This document shows positions 8,870 through 18,007 of a stretch of DNA of 64,000 nucleotides, in pieces; the stretch's first letter is position 1, and every line of letters starts with the position of its first letter. The notes beneath the pieces are model-generated. The model saw only the letters and a program-made list of their open reading frames with translations. It had not been told where the DNA came from and did not search any database. Both the position numbers and the translations under genes were made by a program. This DNA is from Streptomyces griseoincarnatus (GTDB lineage: Bacteria > Actinomycetota > Actinomycetes > Streptomycetales > Streptomycetaceae), in NCBI GenBank assembly GCA_014649575.1, contig BMTH01000002.1, positions 124,001 through 188,000 on the forward strand. Direction: 5' to 3'.

Positions 8870-9274
8870 ATGACCGACGAAGCCGCCGTGAAAGAGCTGC
8901 GCCTGGTGGTGACGGCAGAGGACTACGACGCCGCGCTGCGGTTCTACCGGGACGTGCTGGGGCTGACCGAACGGGCCGCGTTCGCGTCGGACGGCGGGCG
9001 GGTCACGATCCTGGAGGCGGGGCGGGCGACGCTGGAGCTGACCGATCCGAGCCACGCCGCGTTCATCGACGACGTCGAGGTGGGGCGGCGGGTCGCGGGG
9101 CATGTCCGGGTCGCCTTCCAGGTGGACGACTCGGCGGCGACGACGGAGAGGCTGGCTGCCGCCGGGGCGGAGGTCGTCGCCGAGCCGACCCGCACACCGT
9201 GGAACTCCCTGAACTCCCGCCTGGAGGCGCCGGCCGCCCTCCAGCTCACACTGTTCACCGAACTGGGCGAGTAG
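8870..9274 (+). CDS. VOC/glyoxalase-fold protein
   Basis: A 134-residue protein of the vicinal oxygen chelate superfamily. It has the paired beta-alpha-beta-beta-beta modules: LVVTAEDYDAALRFYRDVLG followed by GGRVTILEAG and LELTD in the first half, and VRVAFQVDDSAATTERLAAAG with LQLTLFTE in the second. The Glu of LELTD and the Glu in the last strand are candidate metal ligands. The family includes glyoxalases, dioxygenases and antibiotic-binding proteins, so the specific activity is unknown. The start ATG at 8870 has GGAG nine bases upstream, though longer frames exist. It is a stand-alone gene followed by the GGGGAACTGCGC repeats. Confidence 0.88.
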   Translation: MTDEAAVKELRLVVTAEDYDAALRFYRDVLGLTERAAFASDGGRVTILEAGRATLELTDPSHAAFIDDVEVGRRVAGHVRVAFQVDDSAATTERLAAAGAEVVAEPTRTPWNSLNSRLEAPAALQLTLFTELGE

Positions 9275-9322
9275 ACCCGCCCGCCGGACACGGCGGGGCG
9301 GTACCCACCGCCCCCGGGCTCG

Positions 9323-9468
9323 AAGGGGCCCGGGGAACCGCGCGACCAGCCCACCACGGCCTCGGCCATGCCCACCGGCGCGAGCCCGGGAAGGGGCGCG
9401 GGGAACTGCGCGACCAGCCCCCGACGGTCTTGACCATGCCGATTCGGGGGCGCGGGAAACTGCGCGGA
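9323..9468. repeat. Three diverged copies of the GGGGAACTGCGC repeat
   Basis: Three direct copies of the dispersed element lie between the convergent glyoxalase and NYN genes. The middle copy (about 9391-9418) is closest to consensus, with AGGGGCGCGGGGAACTGCGC followed by GACCAGCC. The first (about 9325-9350) reads GGGGCCCGGGGAACCGCGC, also followed by GACCAGCC. The third (about 9446-9468) reads GGGGGCGCGGGAAACTGCGC. The spacing is about 50-65 bases and the intervening DNA differs from the first array. The region may act as a bidirectional terminator. Confidence 0.88.
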
Positions 9469-9512
9469 ACGGGCGCCACGACCGCCCCCGGGGTGTGAAG
9501 CCGGCGCGTCCC

Positions 9513-10718
9513 TCACTCCCCCGCGGACGCCCGCTCCGTCCCCGTCCGCGTGTCCAGTTCCCGCCAGAACCCCGCCCGAATGGCGTAACGATCCCGCTCG
9601 TCGATCTGGTCGTCCTTGTGCGCGAGCAGCCCGAACCGCGCCGCGTACCGCAACAGCTCACCGTCGATGCGGTGCGGGATCCGCGGATACATCCCGGACA
9701 GCTTCCGCACATGGCTGTGGTCGCCCAGCCGCTCCACCCACCGCCGGGCGAAGACCTGCCCCACCTCGAAAGGGTCGCCACCGACGGTGGTGATGTCCTC
9801 CTCCCGGTCCGCCCACCGCTGCTCCGCCGTGGTGAGCTGCGCCAGCGTCGGCATGGACGCGGCCTCCGGCGGCTCGGCGGCCGGCCGGTCCACCCACCCC
9901 TTGTCGGAGGACCACCGCAGGGTCGCGGAGGCGGGCTGCTGCGGCTGGTGCAGGCCGGGGTGGCGCAGCGCGGCCAGGTCCTTCGGGGTGGGGACGCCCT
10001 TCGCGGCGGGCGCGCGCTCCACGGTCCCGTTGTGCGCGCCGGCCGGATGGCGCGGCTCGGCCGGCGCCCGCTCGGCGGCCGGGGTGAGGGCGGAGTCGGG
10101 CAGCGGCGCGGAGAGGATCGCGGCGATCTCGGGCCGGGGCGCGGGCGGCGGTGCGCACACCCCGCCGATCTCCTTGGCGCGCACGGCCTGCGTGATCCAC
10201 GCCCGGTCCAGGACCCGGCGCTCGTCGGCCTCGGCGACCAGGTCCTCGGACTGGTTGTAGTCGCCGTCGGCGGCCTGCACGGCCCACAGATGCACGGCGA
10301 CCCCGTGCTCCTTGGCGGCCATCATGCCCGGCAGCAGGTCGCCGTCGCCGGTGACCAGGACGATGTCGGAGCAGGCGCGGTTGCGGGCGAGCTCGGTCAG
10401 CTCGGCGTGCATCGCGGCGTCCACACCCTTCTGCGCCCAGCGCCCGTCGCTGCGGGTCAGCGCGCCGAGCCGGACGGTGACCCTGGGCATCACGCGCAGC
10501 CGGCGGTGCTCGGGCTGCGGCACGCGGTCGGGGGCGCCGTCGAACCAGTAGATGCGCAGCAGCGGCTGGCGCGTGTCGTTCTCGGCGCGGTCACGCAGTC
10601 CCTGGATCAGGGCGGCGTGGTCCACGGTGATGCGGGACCGCGAGGGCTCCCCGGCGAGGAGACTCGCGGCGGCCCCCAGCAGATACCCGGCGTCCACCAG
10701 GACGATGCAGCGGTCCAC
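9513..10718 (-). CDS. NYN/PIN-like nuclease-domain protein
   Basis: A protein of about 401 residues. The N-terminal ~170 residues show the NYN (PIN-like) RNase fold: CIVLVDAGYLLGAAA with the first acidic residue, GVDAAMHAEL with the second, and SDIVLVTGDGDLLPGM with the third acidic cluster. A Pro/Ala-rich linker (about 190-300) leads to a conserved C-terminal domain of about 100 residues (VFARRWVERLGDHSHVRKL and following) that looks like a winged helix. The frame is open to 10847, but GTG at 10718 is preferred because AGAGG lies 8-9 bases upstream; GTG 10727 is an alternative. It probably acts on RNA. It is divergent from the 55-residue peptide gene. Confidence 0.85.
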   Translation of the reverse strand: MDRCIVLVDAGYLLGAAASLLAGEPSRSRITVDHAALIQGLRDRAENDTRQPLLRIYWFDGAPDRVPQPEHRRLRVMPRVTVRLGALTRSDGRWAQKGVDAAMHAELTELARNRACSDIVLVTGDGDLLPGMMAAKEHGVAVHLWAVQAADGDYNQSEDLVAEADERRVLDRAWITQAVRAKEIGGVCAPPPAPRPEIAAILSAPLPDSALTPAAERAPAEPRHPAGAHNGTVERAPAAKGVPTPKDLAALRHPGLHQPQQPASATLRWSSDKGWVDRPAAEPPEAASMPTLAQLTTAEQRWADREEDITTVGGDPFEVGQVFARRWVERLGDHSHVRKLSGMYPRIPHRIDGELLRYAARFGLLAHKDDQIDERDRYAIRAGFWRELDTRTGTERASAGE

Positions 10719-10938
10719 GCGATCCACCCTCTTTCCGGGAGGTTTGGCTTCGGGCTTCCTTCGAGTCTGCCCGACCCCGCCGGTGTTAACGGCCCGAACT
10801 CGATCTTCGGCGTGGCGTTTCCACACTTCCTCCCCCGACCGCCCCACTACAGACGGTAATTGTCCGACGTGCGTGTGTTATCGGCTTATGTGAATCTGAA
10901 TTCGGCCCTGGCCCCTAGTCCCCACAGGAGGCAACACC

Positions 10939-11106
10939 ATGGCCAAGAACAAGAACCGTGACCGTAAGCAGCCCCAGGCCGAGCGCGCCCCGCGCGGCGC
11001 GCAGACGTCCACCATGGAGACCCCGGACGAGCAGCGCACCACGCAGGTGGTGCCCGGCGAGGTCGGCCCCGGCAAGGGCCGGCAGAAGCGCTTCGGCCAC
11101 AACTGA
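10939..11106 (+). CDS. Conserved 55-residue basic peptide, unknown function
   Basis: The ORF runs ATG 10939 to TGA 11104-11106 with an excellent Shine-Dalgarno, AGGAGG at 10926-10931. The peptide is hydrophilic and low in complexity, with a basic N-terminus (MAKNKNRDRKQP), an acidic and Thr/Gln-rich middle, and a basic C-terminus ending GRQKRFGHN. It has no membrane segment and no Cys. I believe similar peptides are common in Streptomyces but know of no function. A perfect 14-bp hairpin follows 40 bases later, so it is a stand-alone transcript. Its small size, charge and strong translation signal suggest an abundant product. Confidence 0.8.
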   Translation: MAKNKNRDRKQPQAERAPRGAQTSTMETPDEQRTTQVVPGEVGPGKGRQKRFGHN

Positions 11107-11146
11107 CACCGGTGTGAAGGGCCGTTGCGGCCCGGCAGCACAGGAA

Positions 11147-11177
11147 GAGGGGCGCACCCGTCGCGGGTGCGCCCCTC
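11147..11177. terminator. Perfect 14-bp hairpin, bidirectional terminator
   Basis: GAGGGGCGCACCCG (11147-11160), loop TCG, and CGGGTGCGCCCCTC (11164-11177) form a perfect stem. It lies between the convergent 55-residue peptide gene and dnaE1 and so can end both transcripts. There is no T-run, as is usual in Streptomyces. Confidence 0.85.
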
Positions 11178-11198
11178 CGGCGCGTCGGGGTCCGGTGT

Positions 11199-14100
11199 CT
11201 AACCGGCCAGGCAGGACGGGCCGAGCAGCACCTTCAGATCGCCGAACAGGGCCGGGTCGGGCTTGACCCGGTGCCGGTCGAGCCGCAGCACCGTCGTCCT
11301 CGTCGGCCCCTGCAGCTTGATGCGGACCTCGCTCTCCCCCTTGTGGTGGGTGAGGATCTCGCCGAGCCGGCTGACCATGGGCGGGGTCACGCGGGTGGCC
11401 GGGATGGTGAGCACGACGGGCGCGTTGGTGCCCGCGTTGGACAGGTCGGGAACCTGGAGCTCCATCGCGACCAGGCGCGGCACGTCCTCCCGCTTGTCGA
11501 GCCGGCCCTTGACGAACACCACGGCGTCCTCGACCAGTTGCGTCGAGACGAGCTGGTAGGTCGCCGGGAAGAACATGCACTCGATGGAGCCCGCGAGGTC
11601 CTCCACGGTGGCGATCGCCCAGGCGTTGCCCTGCTTGGTCATCTTGCGCTGGAGGCCGGAGATGATGCCGCCGATGGTGACCACCGCGCCGTCGCCGAAG
11701 TCACCGCCGGTGAGCTGGGAGATGCCCGCGTCGGCCTTGTCGGACAGCACGTGCTCCAGACCGAACAGCGGGTGGTCGGAGACGTACAGGCCGAGCATCT
11801 CCCGCTCCTGCGCGAGCAGGTACGTCTTGTCCCACTCCTCGTCGGTGAACTGCACGTCCAGGCCGAAGCCGGGCTCGTCGCTCTGCTCCTCGCCCATGCC
11901 GCCGAAGAGGTCGAACTGTCCCTCGGCCTCCTTGCGCTTGACCGCCACCACGTTGTCGATCATCGGCTCGTACTGCGCGGTGAGGCCCTTGCGGGTGTGG
12001 CCCAGGGAGTCGAAGGCGCCGGCCTTGATCAGCGACTCGGTGGTGCGCTTGTTGCAGACGACCGCGTCGACCTTGTCGAGGTAGTCCGGGAAGGACGTGT
12101 ACCTCCCCTTGGCCTTGCGGCACTTGATGATCGACTCGACCACGTTGGTGCCGACGTTGCGCACCGCGGAGAGGCCGAAGAGGATCACGTCGTCGCCCTG
12201 CGCGGCGAAGTTGGACATCGACTCGTTGACGTTCGGCGGGAGCACCCGGATGCCCATGCGGCGGCACTCGTTGAGGTAGACCGCGGACTTGTCCTTGTCG
12301 TCCTTCACCGAGGTGAGCAGCGCCGCCATGTACTCGGCGGGGTGGTTCGCCTTGAGGTAGGCGGTCCAGTAGGAGACCAGTCCGTACGCGGCGGAGTGCG
12401 CCTTGTTGAAGGCGTAGCCGGCGAACGGCACCAGCACGTCCCACAGCGCCTGGATGGCCTCGTCGCTGTAGCCGTTCTTGCGGGCGCCGGCCTGGAAGAT
12501 GACGAAGTTCTTCTCCAGCTCCTCCGGCTTCTTCTTGCCCATCACGCGGCGGAGGATGTCGGCCTCGCCGAGCGAGTAGCCGGCGATGATCTGGGCGGCC
12601 TTCTGCACCTGCTCCTGATAGACGATCAGGCCGTGGGTGACATCCAGGACCTCCTTGAGCGGCTCCTCCAGCTCGGGGTGGATCGGGGTGATCTCCTGCT
12701 GGCCGTTCTTGCGCAGCGCGTAGTTGGTGTGCGAGTTCATGCCCATCGGGCCCGGCCGGTACAGGGCCGAGACGGCGGAGATGTCCTCGAAGTTGTCCGG
12801 CTTCATCAGCCGGAGCAGGGAGCGCATGGGGCCGCCGTCGAACTGGAACACGCCGAGGGTGTCGCCGCGCTGGAGCAGTTCGAAGGTCGTGGGGTCGTCG
12901 AGCGGGAGGCTCAGGAGATCGATGTCGATCCCCTTGTTGGACTTCACCATCTTGACGGCGTCGTCCATGATCGTGAGGTTGCGCAGGCCCAGGAAGTCCA
13001 TCTTCAGCAGGCCGAGCGACTCACAGCTCGGGTAGTCCCACTGCGTGATGGTCACGCCGTCGGTGTGCCGGACCCAGACCGGGACGTGGTCGGTGATGGT
13101 CTCGCTGGACATGATCACGCCGGCCGCGTGCACGCCCATCTGCCGGACCAGGCCCTCGACGCCCTTGGCGGTGTCGATGACCTTCTTCACGTCCGGCTCG
13201 TTCTCGTACATCGCCCGGATCTCGCCCGCCTCCGAGTAGCGGGGGTGCTCGGGGTTGGTGATGCCGTCGAGGTTGATGCCCTTGCCGAGGACGTCGGCGG
13301 GCATGGCCTTGGTGAGGCGGTCGCCCATCGCGTACGGGTAGCCCAGCACGCGCGCGGAGTCCTTGATGGCGTTCTTCGCCTTGATGGTGCCGTACGTGCC
13401 GATCATGGCGACCTTGTCGGCGCCGTACTTCTCGGTCACGTAGCGGATCACCTCGACGCGCCGGCGCTCATCGAAGTCGATGTCGACATCGGGCATGGAG
13501 ATGCGCTCGGGGTTGAGGAACCGCTCGAAGATCAGACCGTGCGGGATCGGGTCGAGGTCGGTGATGCCGAGGGCGTAGGCGACGATCGAGCCGGCCGCGG
13601 AGCCTCGGCCGGGGCCGACCGCGATGCCCTGCTTCTTGGCCCACATGATGAAGTCGGCGACCACGAGGAAGTAGCCCGGGAAGCCCATCGAGATGATGGT
13701 GTCCATCTCGTACTCGACCTGCTTCATGCGGTCGTCCGGGATGCCGTCCGGGAAGCGGCGGTGCATGCCGCGCAGGACTTCCTCGCGGAACCAGCTGACC
13801 TCCGTGTACCCCTCCGGGATGTCGAACTTCGGCATCAGGTCGCGCTTCTCGAACATGCCCGTGGTGTCGACCATCTCGGCGATCAGCCGGGTGTTGGCAC
13901 AGCCCTGCTGCCAGGCGTCCGAGGAGTCGATGGCGTACATCTCGTCCGTGGACTTCAGGTAGTAGCCGGTGCCGTCGAACCTGAAACGGTCGGGGTCGGA
14001 CAGGTTCTTGCCGGTCTGGATGCACAGCAGCGCGTCGTGGGCACTCGCCTCGTGCGCGTAGGTGTAGTGCGAGTCGTTGGTGACCAGCGGGGGGATCCCG

Positions 14101-14738
14101 AGCTTCTTGCCGATCTCCAGCAGGCCGTCGCGGACCCGATGCTCGATGTCGATGCCGTGGTCCATCAGCTCCAGGAAGTACCGGTCCTTGCCGAAGATGT
14201 CCTGGTAGTCGGCGGCGGCCTTGAGGGCCTCGTCGAAGTGACCGAGGCGCAGCCGGGTCTGGACCTCGCCGGAGGGGCAGCCGGTGGAGGCGACGATGCC
14301 CTCCGACCACTTGGCGATGGTCTCCTTGTCCATCCGGGGCCACTTCTGCAGCCAGCCCTCGGCGTAGGCGTCGGAGGAGAGCCGGAAGAGGTTGTGCAGA
14401 CCGGTGCTGTTCACCGCCCACATCGTCTTGTGGGTGTACCCGCCGGAGCCGGAGACGTCGTCCCGCTTCTGGTGCGGCTGGCCCCACTGGATCTTGCGCT
14501 TGTTGCGCCGGGACTCGGGGGCGACGTAGGCCTCGATCCCGATGATCGGGGTGACGCCGGCCTTCTGCGCGGAGTGGAAGAAGTCGTAGGCACCGTGCAG
14601 GTTGCCGTGGTCGGACATGGCGATGTGGCTCATGCCCATCTCGTTGCAGGCGTTGAACATGTCCTTCAGCCGCGCGGCACCGTCCAGCAGCGAGTACTGG
14701 GTGTGGACGTGCAGGTGCGTGAACGGCGGCTTCGACAC
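11199..14738 (-). CDS. dnaE: DNA polymerase III alpha subunit (replicative)
   Basis: A 1179-residue catalytic subunit of the replicative polymerase. The N-terminal PHP domain begins HLHVHTQYSLLDG (residues ~8-20). The palm carries PDVDIDFDE near residue 417, with the catalytic aspartates. The thumb and fingers follow, including GPGRGSAAGS, a helix-hairpin-helix region, and a C-terminal OB fold (VVTIGGIISGLQRKMTKQG, near residue 1010). The length fits DnaE1 rather than the shorter error-prone DnaE2. The start is GTG at 14736-14738 with GGAGG at 14746-14750. It appears monocistronic, ending at the 11147-11177 hairpin. Confidence 0.98.
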   Translation of the reverse strand: MSKPPFTHLHVHTQYSLLDGAARLKDMFNACNEMGMSHIAMSDHGNLHGAYDFFHSAQKAGVTPIIGIEAYVAPESRRNKRKIQWGQPHQKRDDVSGSGGYTHKTMWAVNSTGLHNLFRLSSDAYAEGWLQKWPRMDKETIAKWSEGIVASTGCPSGEVQTRLRLGHFDEALKAAADYQDIFGKDRYFLELMDHGIDIEHRVRDGLLEIGKKLGIPPLVTNDSHYTYAHEASAHDALLCIQTGKNLSDPDRFRFDGTGYYLKSTDEMYAIDSSDAWQQGCANTRLIAEMVDTTGMFEKRDLMPKFDIPEGYTEVSWFREEVLRGMHRRFPDGIPDDRMKQVEYEMDTIISMGFPGYFLVVADFIMWAKKQGIAVGPGRGSAAGSIVAYALGITDLDPIPHGLIFERFLNPERISMPDVDIDFDERRRVEVIRYVTEKYGADKVAMIGTYGTIKAKNAIKDSARVLGYPYAMGDRLTKAMPADVLGKGINLDGITNPEHPRYSEAGEIRAMYENEPDVKKVIDTAKGVEGLVRQMGVHAAGVIMSSETITDHVPVWVRHTDGVTITQWDYPSCESLGLLKMDFLGLRNLTIMDDAVKMVKSNKGIDIDLLSLPLDDPTTFELLQRGDTLGVFQFDGGPMRSLLRLMKPDNFEDISAVSALYRPGPMGMNSHTNYALRKNGQQEITPIHPELEEPLKEVLDVTHGLIVYQEQVQKAAQIIAGYSLGEADILRRVMGKKKPEELEKNFVIFQAGARKNGYSDEAIQALWDVLVPFAGYAFNKAHSAAYGLVSYWTAYLKANHPAEYMAALLTSVKDDKDKSAVYLNECRRMGIRVLPPNVNESMSNFAAQGDDVILFGLSAVRNVGTNVVESIIKCRKAKGRYTSFPDYLDKVDAVVCNKRTTESLIKAGAFDSLGHTRKGLTAQYEPMIDNVVAVKRKEAEGQFDLFGGMGEEQSDEPGFGLDVQFTDEEWDKTYLLAQEREMLGLYVSDHPLFGLEHVLSDKADAGISQLTGGDFGDGAVVTIGGIISGLQRKMTKQGNAWAIATVEDLAGSIECMFFPATYQLVSTQLVEDAVVFVKGRLDKREDVPRLVAMELQVPDLSNAGTNAPVVLTIPATRVTPPMVSRLGEILTHHKGESEVRIKLQGPTRTTVLRLDRHRVKPDPALFGDLKVLLGPSCLAG

Positions 14739-14941
14739 GGTGCGGCCTCCAGGGAGATCTCATCGGCTGCGGGTGGACAGGTCCCGGGGGACAGCGTCGA
14801 AGTCTATGCCCCGGCACTGACACCCGGAGCCCTTCCCCGCGTACCTTCGGGCGGGGCGCCGGGCACTCCCGCGCACCTCCGCGCGTTAGTCAGGCGACGG
14901 CGCGGCCGTCCCCCAGATCCCGCACCAGGAGGCACCCAGCG

Positions 14942-16288
14942 ATGTCGGTCCCGCAGCTCAACGACGAGCACCGCGGCGAGGAGATCCTCGCCGTCCTCGA
15001 CACCGCCTTCGGCGAGCTCCTGGCCGCCGACCCGGCCGCGTTCCGGGTGAAGTTCCGGAAGATGGCGGCGTCGGCGTTCGCGTTCTACCGCGGTACCGCG
15101 AGCCTCTTCTACCACGACCTGTCCGCCGAGCACGCCGGGCGCGGCGGCGCGGCCCACAGCGGGCCGTACCTGGACGAGCGCACCTCGCGCGTGTGGGTCC
15201 ACGGCGATCTCCACGCGGAGAACTTCGGCACGTACATGGACGCGGGCGGCCGCCTCGTGTTCAACGTCAACGACTTCGACGAGGCGTACGTCGGCCCCTT
15301 CCTGTGGGACCTGAAGCGCTTCGCGGCGTCGATGGCGCTGATCGGCTACGCGAAGGCGCTCAGCGACGAGCAGATCACCGACCTGGTGTCGGTGTACGCG
15401 GCCGCCTACCGGGAGCGCATCCACGCCCTGGCGACCGGCGCGAAGGACGACGAGGTGCCGCCGTTCACCCTGGACACGGCGCAGGGGCCGCTGCTGGACG
15501 TGCTGCGGGACGCCCGGTCGCTGACCCGGTTCTCGCTGCTGGACTCGATGACGGAGATCCGCGACTTCGAGCGCCGCTTCGCGCCCGGCGGCGGCGCGGT
15601 CGAGCTGGACGCCGCCACGCGCTACAAGGTGCTCGCCGCGTTCGACGGCTATCTGGAGACGCTGCCGGACTCCTCGCTGGCCCGCCCGGACTCCTACCGC
15701 GTGAAGGACGTCGTGGGCCGCCGGGGCGTCGGCATCGGCTCGGCCGGGCTGCCGTCGTACAACATCCTGCTGGAGGGGCACAGCGACGCCCTGGAGAACG
15801 ACGTCGTGATCTACGTCAAGCAGGCGCAGACCCCCGCCGTCTCGCGGCACATCACGGACCCGGCGGTGCGGGAGTACTTCCTGCACGAGGGGCACCGCAC
15901 GGTGATCTCCCAGCGCGCCCTCCAGGCGCACGCCGACCCGTGGCTGGGCTGGACCGAGCTGGACGGCGCCGGGCAGCTGGTCGCCGAGGTCTCGCCGTAC
16001 GCGGTGGACCTGGACTGGAGCGACCTCGACGACCCGGAGGAGATGGCGCTGGTGGTCGCCGACCTGGGCCGGGCGACGGCGGCGATGCACGCGGCGGCGG
16101 ACGACACCTCGGGCGAGTCGCTGGTGCCGTTCTCCACGGAGCGGGCCATCGACGCCGCGATCGCGGCCGACGAGGACGGACTGGTGCCGCTGCTGGTGGA
16201 CTTCGCCCACGACTACGGGGCGCGGGCCCGCGGCGACCACCAGATCTTCCTCGACCTGTTCCGCAACGGCCGGATTCCGGGGCTGTAA
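14942..16288 (+). CDS. DUF2252 family protein, kinase-like fold
   Basis: A 448-residue DUF2252 protein. The diagnostic motifs are VWVHGDLHAENFGTY and FNVNDFDEAYVGPFLWDLKR (residues ~84-130). They look like the catalytic HGDxHxxN loop and the following metal-binding Asp of aminoglycoside-phosphotransferase-type kinases. The C-terminal half contains VKDVVGRRGVGIGSAGLPSY and QRALQAHADP, also conserved in the family. No substrate is known. Start ATG 14942 has AGGAGG at 14928-14933. It stands alone, divergent from dnaE1. Confidence 0.9.
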   Translation: MSVPQLNDEHRGEEILAVLDTAFGELLAADPAAFRVKFRKMAASAFAFYRGTASLFYHDLSAEHAGRGGAAHSGPYLDERTSRVWVHGDLHAENFGTYMDAGGRLVFNVNDFDEAYVGPFLWDLKRFAASMALIGYAKALSDEQITDLVSVYAAAYRERIHALATGAKDDEVPPFTLDTAQGPLLDVLRDARSLTRFSLLDSMTEIRDFERRFAPGGGAVELDAATRYKVLAAFDGYLETLPDSSLARPDSYRVKDVVGRRGVGIGSAGLPSYNILLEGHSDALENDVVIYVKQAQTPAVSRHITDPAVREYFLHEGHRTVISQRALQAHADPWLGWTELDGAGQLVAEVSPYAVDLDWSDLDDPEEMALVVADLGRATAAMHAAADDTSGESLVPFSTERAIDAAIAADEDGLVPLLVDFAHDYGARARGDHQIFLDLFRNGRIPGL

Positions 16289-16356
16289 CCTTCCGCACAT
16301 TCACAGGCCCCCTTTAGGGATCCCTTAACGGAGCACGTGCCACACTCGTAGCCGCC

Positions 16357-17064
16357 ATGGACATATCCGGACCCCAGCTCAGAGCCGTTCGCGCGGCGCT
16401 GTTCACGGCTGTCGTCGTGACGCTCAGCACCGCGTCGCACGTGCTGCTGTCCGGGGCCCCGCTGCCGCTGAACACGGTGGCCGTGGTCGGCGCCGCCGTG
16501 TTCGGCCTGGCCTACGCGCTCGCGGGGCGGGAGCGTTCCTTCGGGCGGATCGCCGCCCTGCTGATCCCGCTGGAGCTGGCCGCCGACACGGTCTTCACCA
16601 CCGGCCAGCACGTCTGCTACGGCCGCATGGGCGGCCCGGTCGCCGGTCCGCTGCGTTCCGTCGGGTTCGACGTGCTGTGCGGCGACGGCACCGGTGTGGG
16701 CGGGCCGCTGGCCCGGGTCACCGGGCACGCCGCTCAGGGCGGCGACCGGGTGGCGGTGGTGCTGGCCGAGGCCGGCCCGGCGACCGCCTGGCTGCTGCTG
16801 GGCGCGCACATCGGGGTCGGCCTGTTCGCCGCCGCCTGGCTGCGCCGCGGGGAGCGGGCGCTGGCCCAGCTGCTGAGCGCGGTCGCGGCCACGGCGTCGA
16901 CGGCGGTCCGTCCGCTGCTGCTGGCCGTCGCGGTGGTCACCGTGCGCCGGGCGCCGAAGACGGGCCGGCCGGCCCGCACGCCGCACCGCGCGACCGTGGC
17001 GCGCACCCTGCTCCTCGCGCACTCCCTGGGACGGCGCGGGCCGCCGTGCTCCCTCGCCGCCTGA
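16357..17064 (+). CDS. Integral membrane protein, function unknown
   Basis: A 235-residue protein with about five hydrophobic helices (residues ~12-32, 37-55, 63-81, 140-165, 175-200) and a basic C-terminal tail. Cysteines occur in HVCYG, VLCGDG and near the C-terminus. There is no known catalytic motif. It lies 94 bases upstream of the DsbA-like gene on the same strand, so a link to extracytoplasmic thiol chemistry is possible, but it does not look like VKOR or DsbD because no CxxC is present. The start ATG 16357 has no clear Shine-Dalgarno. Confidence 0.72.
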   Translation: MDISGPQLRAVRAALFTAVVVTLSTASHVLLSGAPLPLNTVAVVGAAVFGLAYALAGRERSFGRIAALLIPLELAADTVFTTGQHVCYGRMGGPVAGPLRSVGFDVLCGDGTGVGGPLARVTGHAAQGGDRVAVVLAEAGPATAWLLLGAHIGVGLFAAAWLRRGERALAQLLSAVAATASTAVRPLLLAVAVVTVRRAPKTGRPARTPHRATVARTLLLAHSLGRRGPPCSLAA

Positions 17065-17158
17065 GGCGGATCACGCCCCGGGCGGTCGCCCGAGCACCAG
17101 CAGTCCCCCCGTACGAACTCCGCACACGACCGTGTGCGTCCCCTGTGGAGACATCATC

Positions 17159-17971
17159 ATGAGCAAGCGGAACAGCCAGGCGGCCAAGACGGCGGCGCGC
17201 GAGCGTCTGCGCCAGGAGCGCGAGCGCCAGGCGAAGAAGGCGAAGGTCAGGCGGCAGCTGGTCGTCGCCGCGTCGGTGGTCGGTGTGCTGGCCGCCGCCG
17301 GCGGCATCGGCTACGCGGTGGTCCAGGCGAACCAGCCGGACCACTGGGAGGCCGCGAAGGACGCCAAGCTGGTCAAGCCTGCCAACACCAGCGGCAAGGA
17401 CGGCACGACCGTCGTGATCGGCAAGGCCGACGCGAAGAAGACCCTCGAGGTCTACGAGGACCCGCGCTGCCCGATCTGCGCCTCCTTCGAGCAGGCCGTC
17501 GGCGGGACGATCGAGAAGGACGTCGAGGCAGGCAAGTACAAGGTGCAGTTCATAGGCGCCTCGTTCCTGGACCGCAACCTCACCGGCGAGGGCTCGAAGA
17601 ACGCGCTGAGCGCCCTGGGCGCCGCGCTGGACGTCAGCCCCGAGGCGTTCCTGGCGTACAAGTCGGCCCTCTACTCCGCGGAGTACCACCCCGAGGAGAC
17701 GGACGACAAGTTCAAGGACGACGCCTACCTGATCAAGATCGCCGACACGGTGGACGCCCTGAAGAACAACAAGGAGTTCCAGGCGGCCGTGAAGGACGGC
17801 ACCTACGACCGCTGGGCGCTGGAGATGTCGGACAAGTTCGACAGCAGCGACGTCCAGGGGACGCCGACGGTGAAGATGGACGGCGAGAAGCTGACCGGCT
17901 CCGACGGACAGAACGCGCCCATGACGGCGGCCGAGTTCACCACGGCGGTCGACAAGGCGCTGAAGGGCTGA
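17159..17971 (+). CDS. Membrane-anchored DsbA-like thioredoxin-fold protein
   Basis: A 270-residue protein with a basic, coiled-coil-like cytoplasmic N-terminus (residues 1-33), one membrane anchor (LVVAASVVGVLAAAGGIGYAV, ~36-56) and an external thioredoxin-fold domain. The active site is EDPRCPICASFE, a CPIC motif, and the cis-Pro loop is VQGTPTVKMDG. This is the actinobacterial DsbA/DsbG-like family that forms or isomerises disulfides in secreted proteins. Start ATG 17159 follows GGAG by nine bases. A strong hairpin follows the stop. The following gene, a Tat-exported phosphatase, is a separate unit. Confidence 0.9.
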   Translation: MSKRNSQAAKTAARERLRQERERQAKKAKVRRQLVVAASVVGVLAAAGGIGYAVVQANQPDHWEAAKDAKLVKPANTSGKDGTTVVIGKADAKKTLEVYEDPRCPICASFEQAVGGTIEKDVEAGKYKVQFIGASFLDRNLTGEGSKNALSALGAALDVSPEAFLAYKSALYSAEYHPEETDDKFKDDAYLIKIADTVDALKNNKEFQAAVKDGTYDRWALEMSDKFDSSDVQGTPTVKMDGEKLTGSDGQNAPMTAAEFTTAVDKALKG

Positions 17972-18007
17972 CGCGACCGGCCGACGCCCCGCTGACGTGT
18001 GGTTGAA

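Noticed and set aside
11271..15050. 1259-residue plus-strand ORF opposite dnaE
   Set aside because: It is antisense to dnaE1, which has all its catalytic motifs and a good start. The shadow translation is Val/Leu/Gly/His-rich noise.
16312..16326. AGGGATCCCT palindrome upstream of the 235-residue membrane protein
   Set aside because: A 10-base palindrome alone is too short and too GC-typical to call an operator without conservation data.
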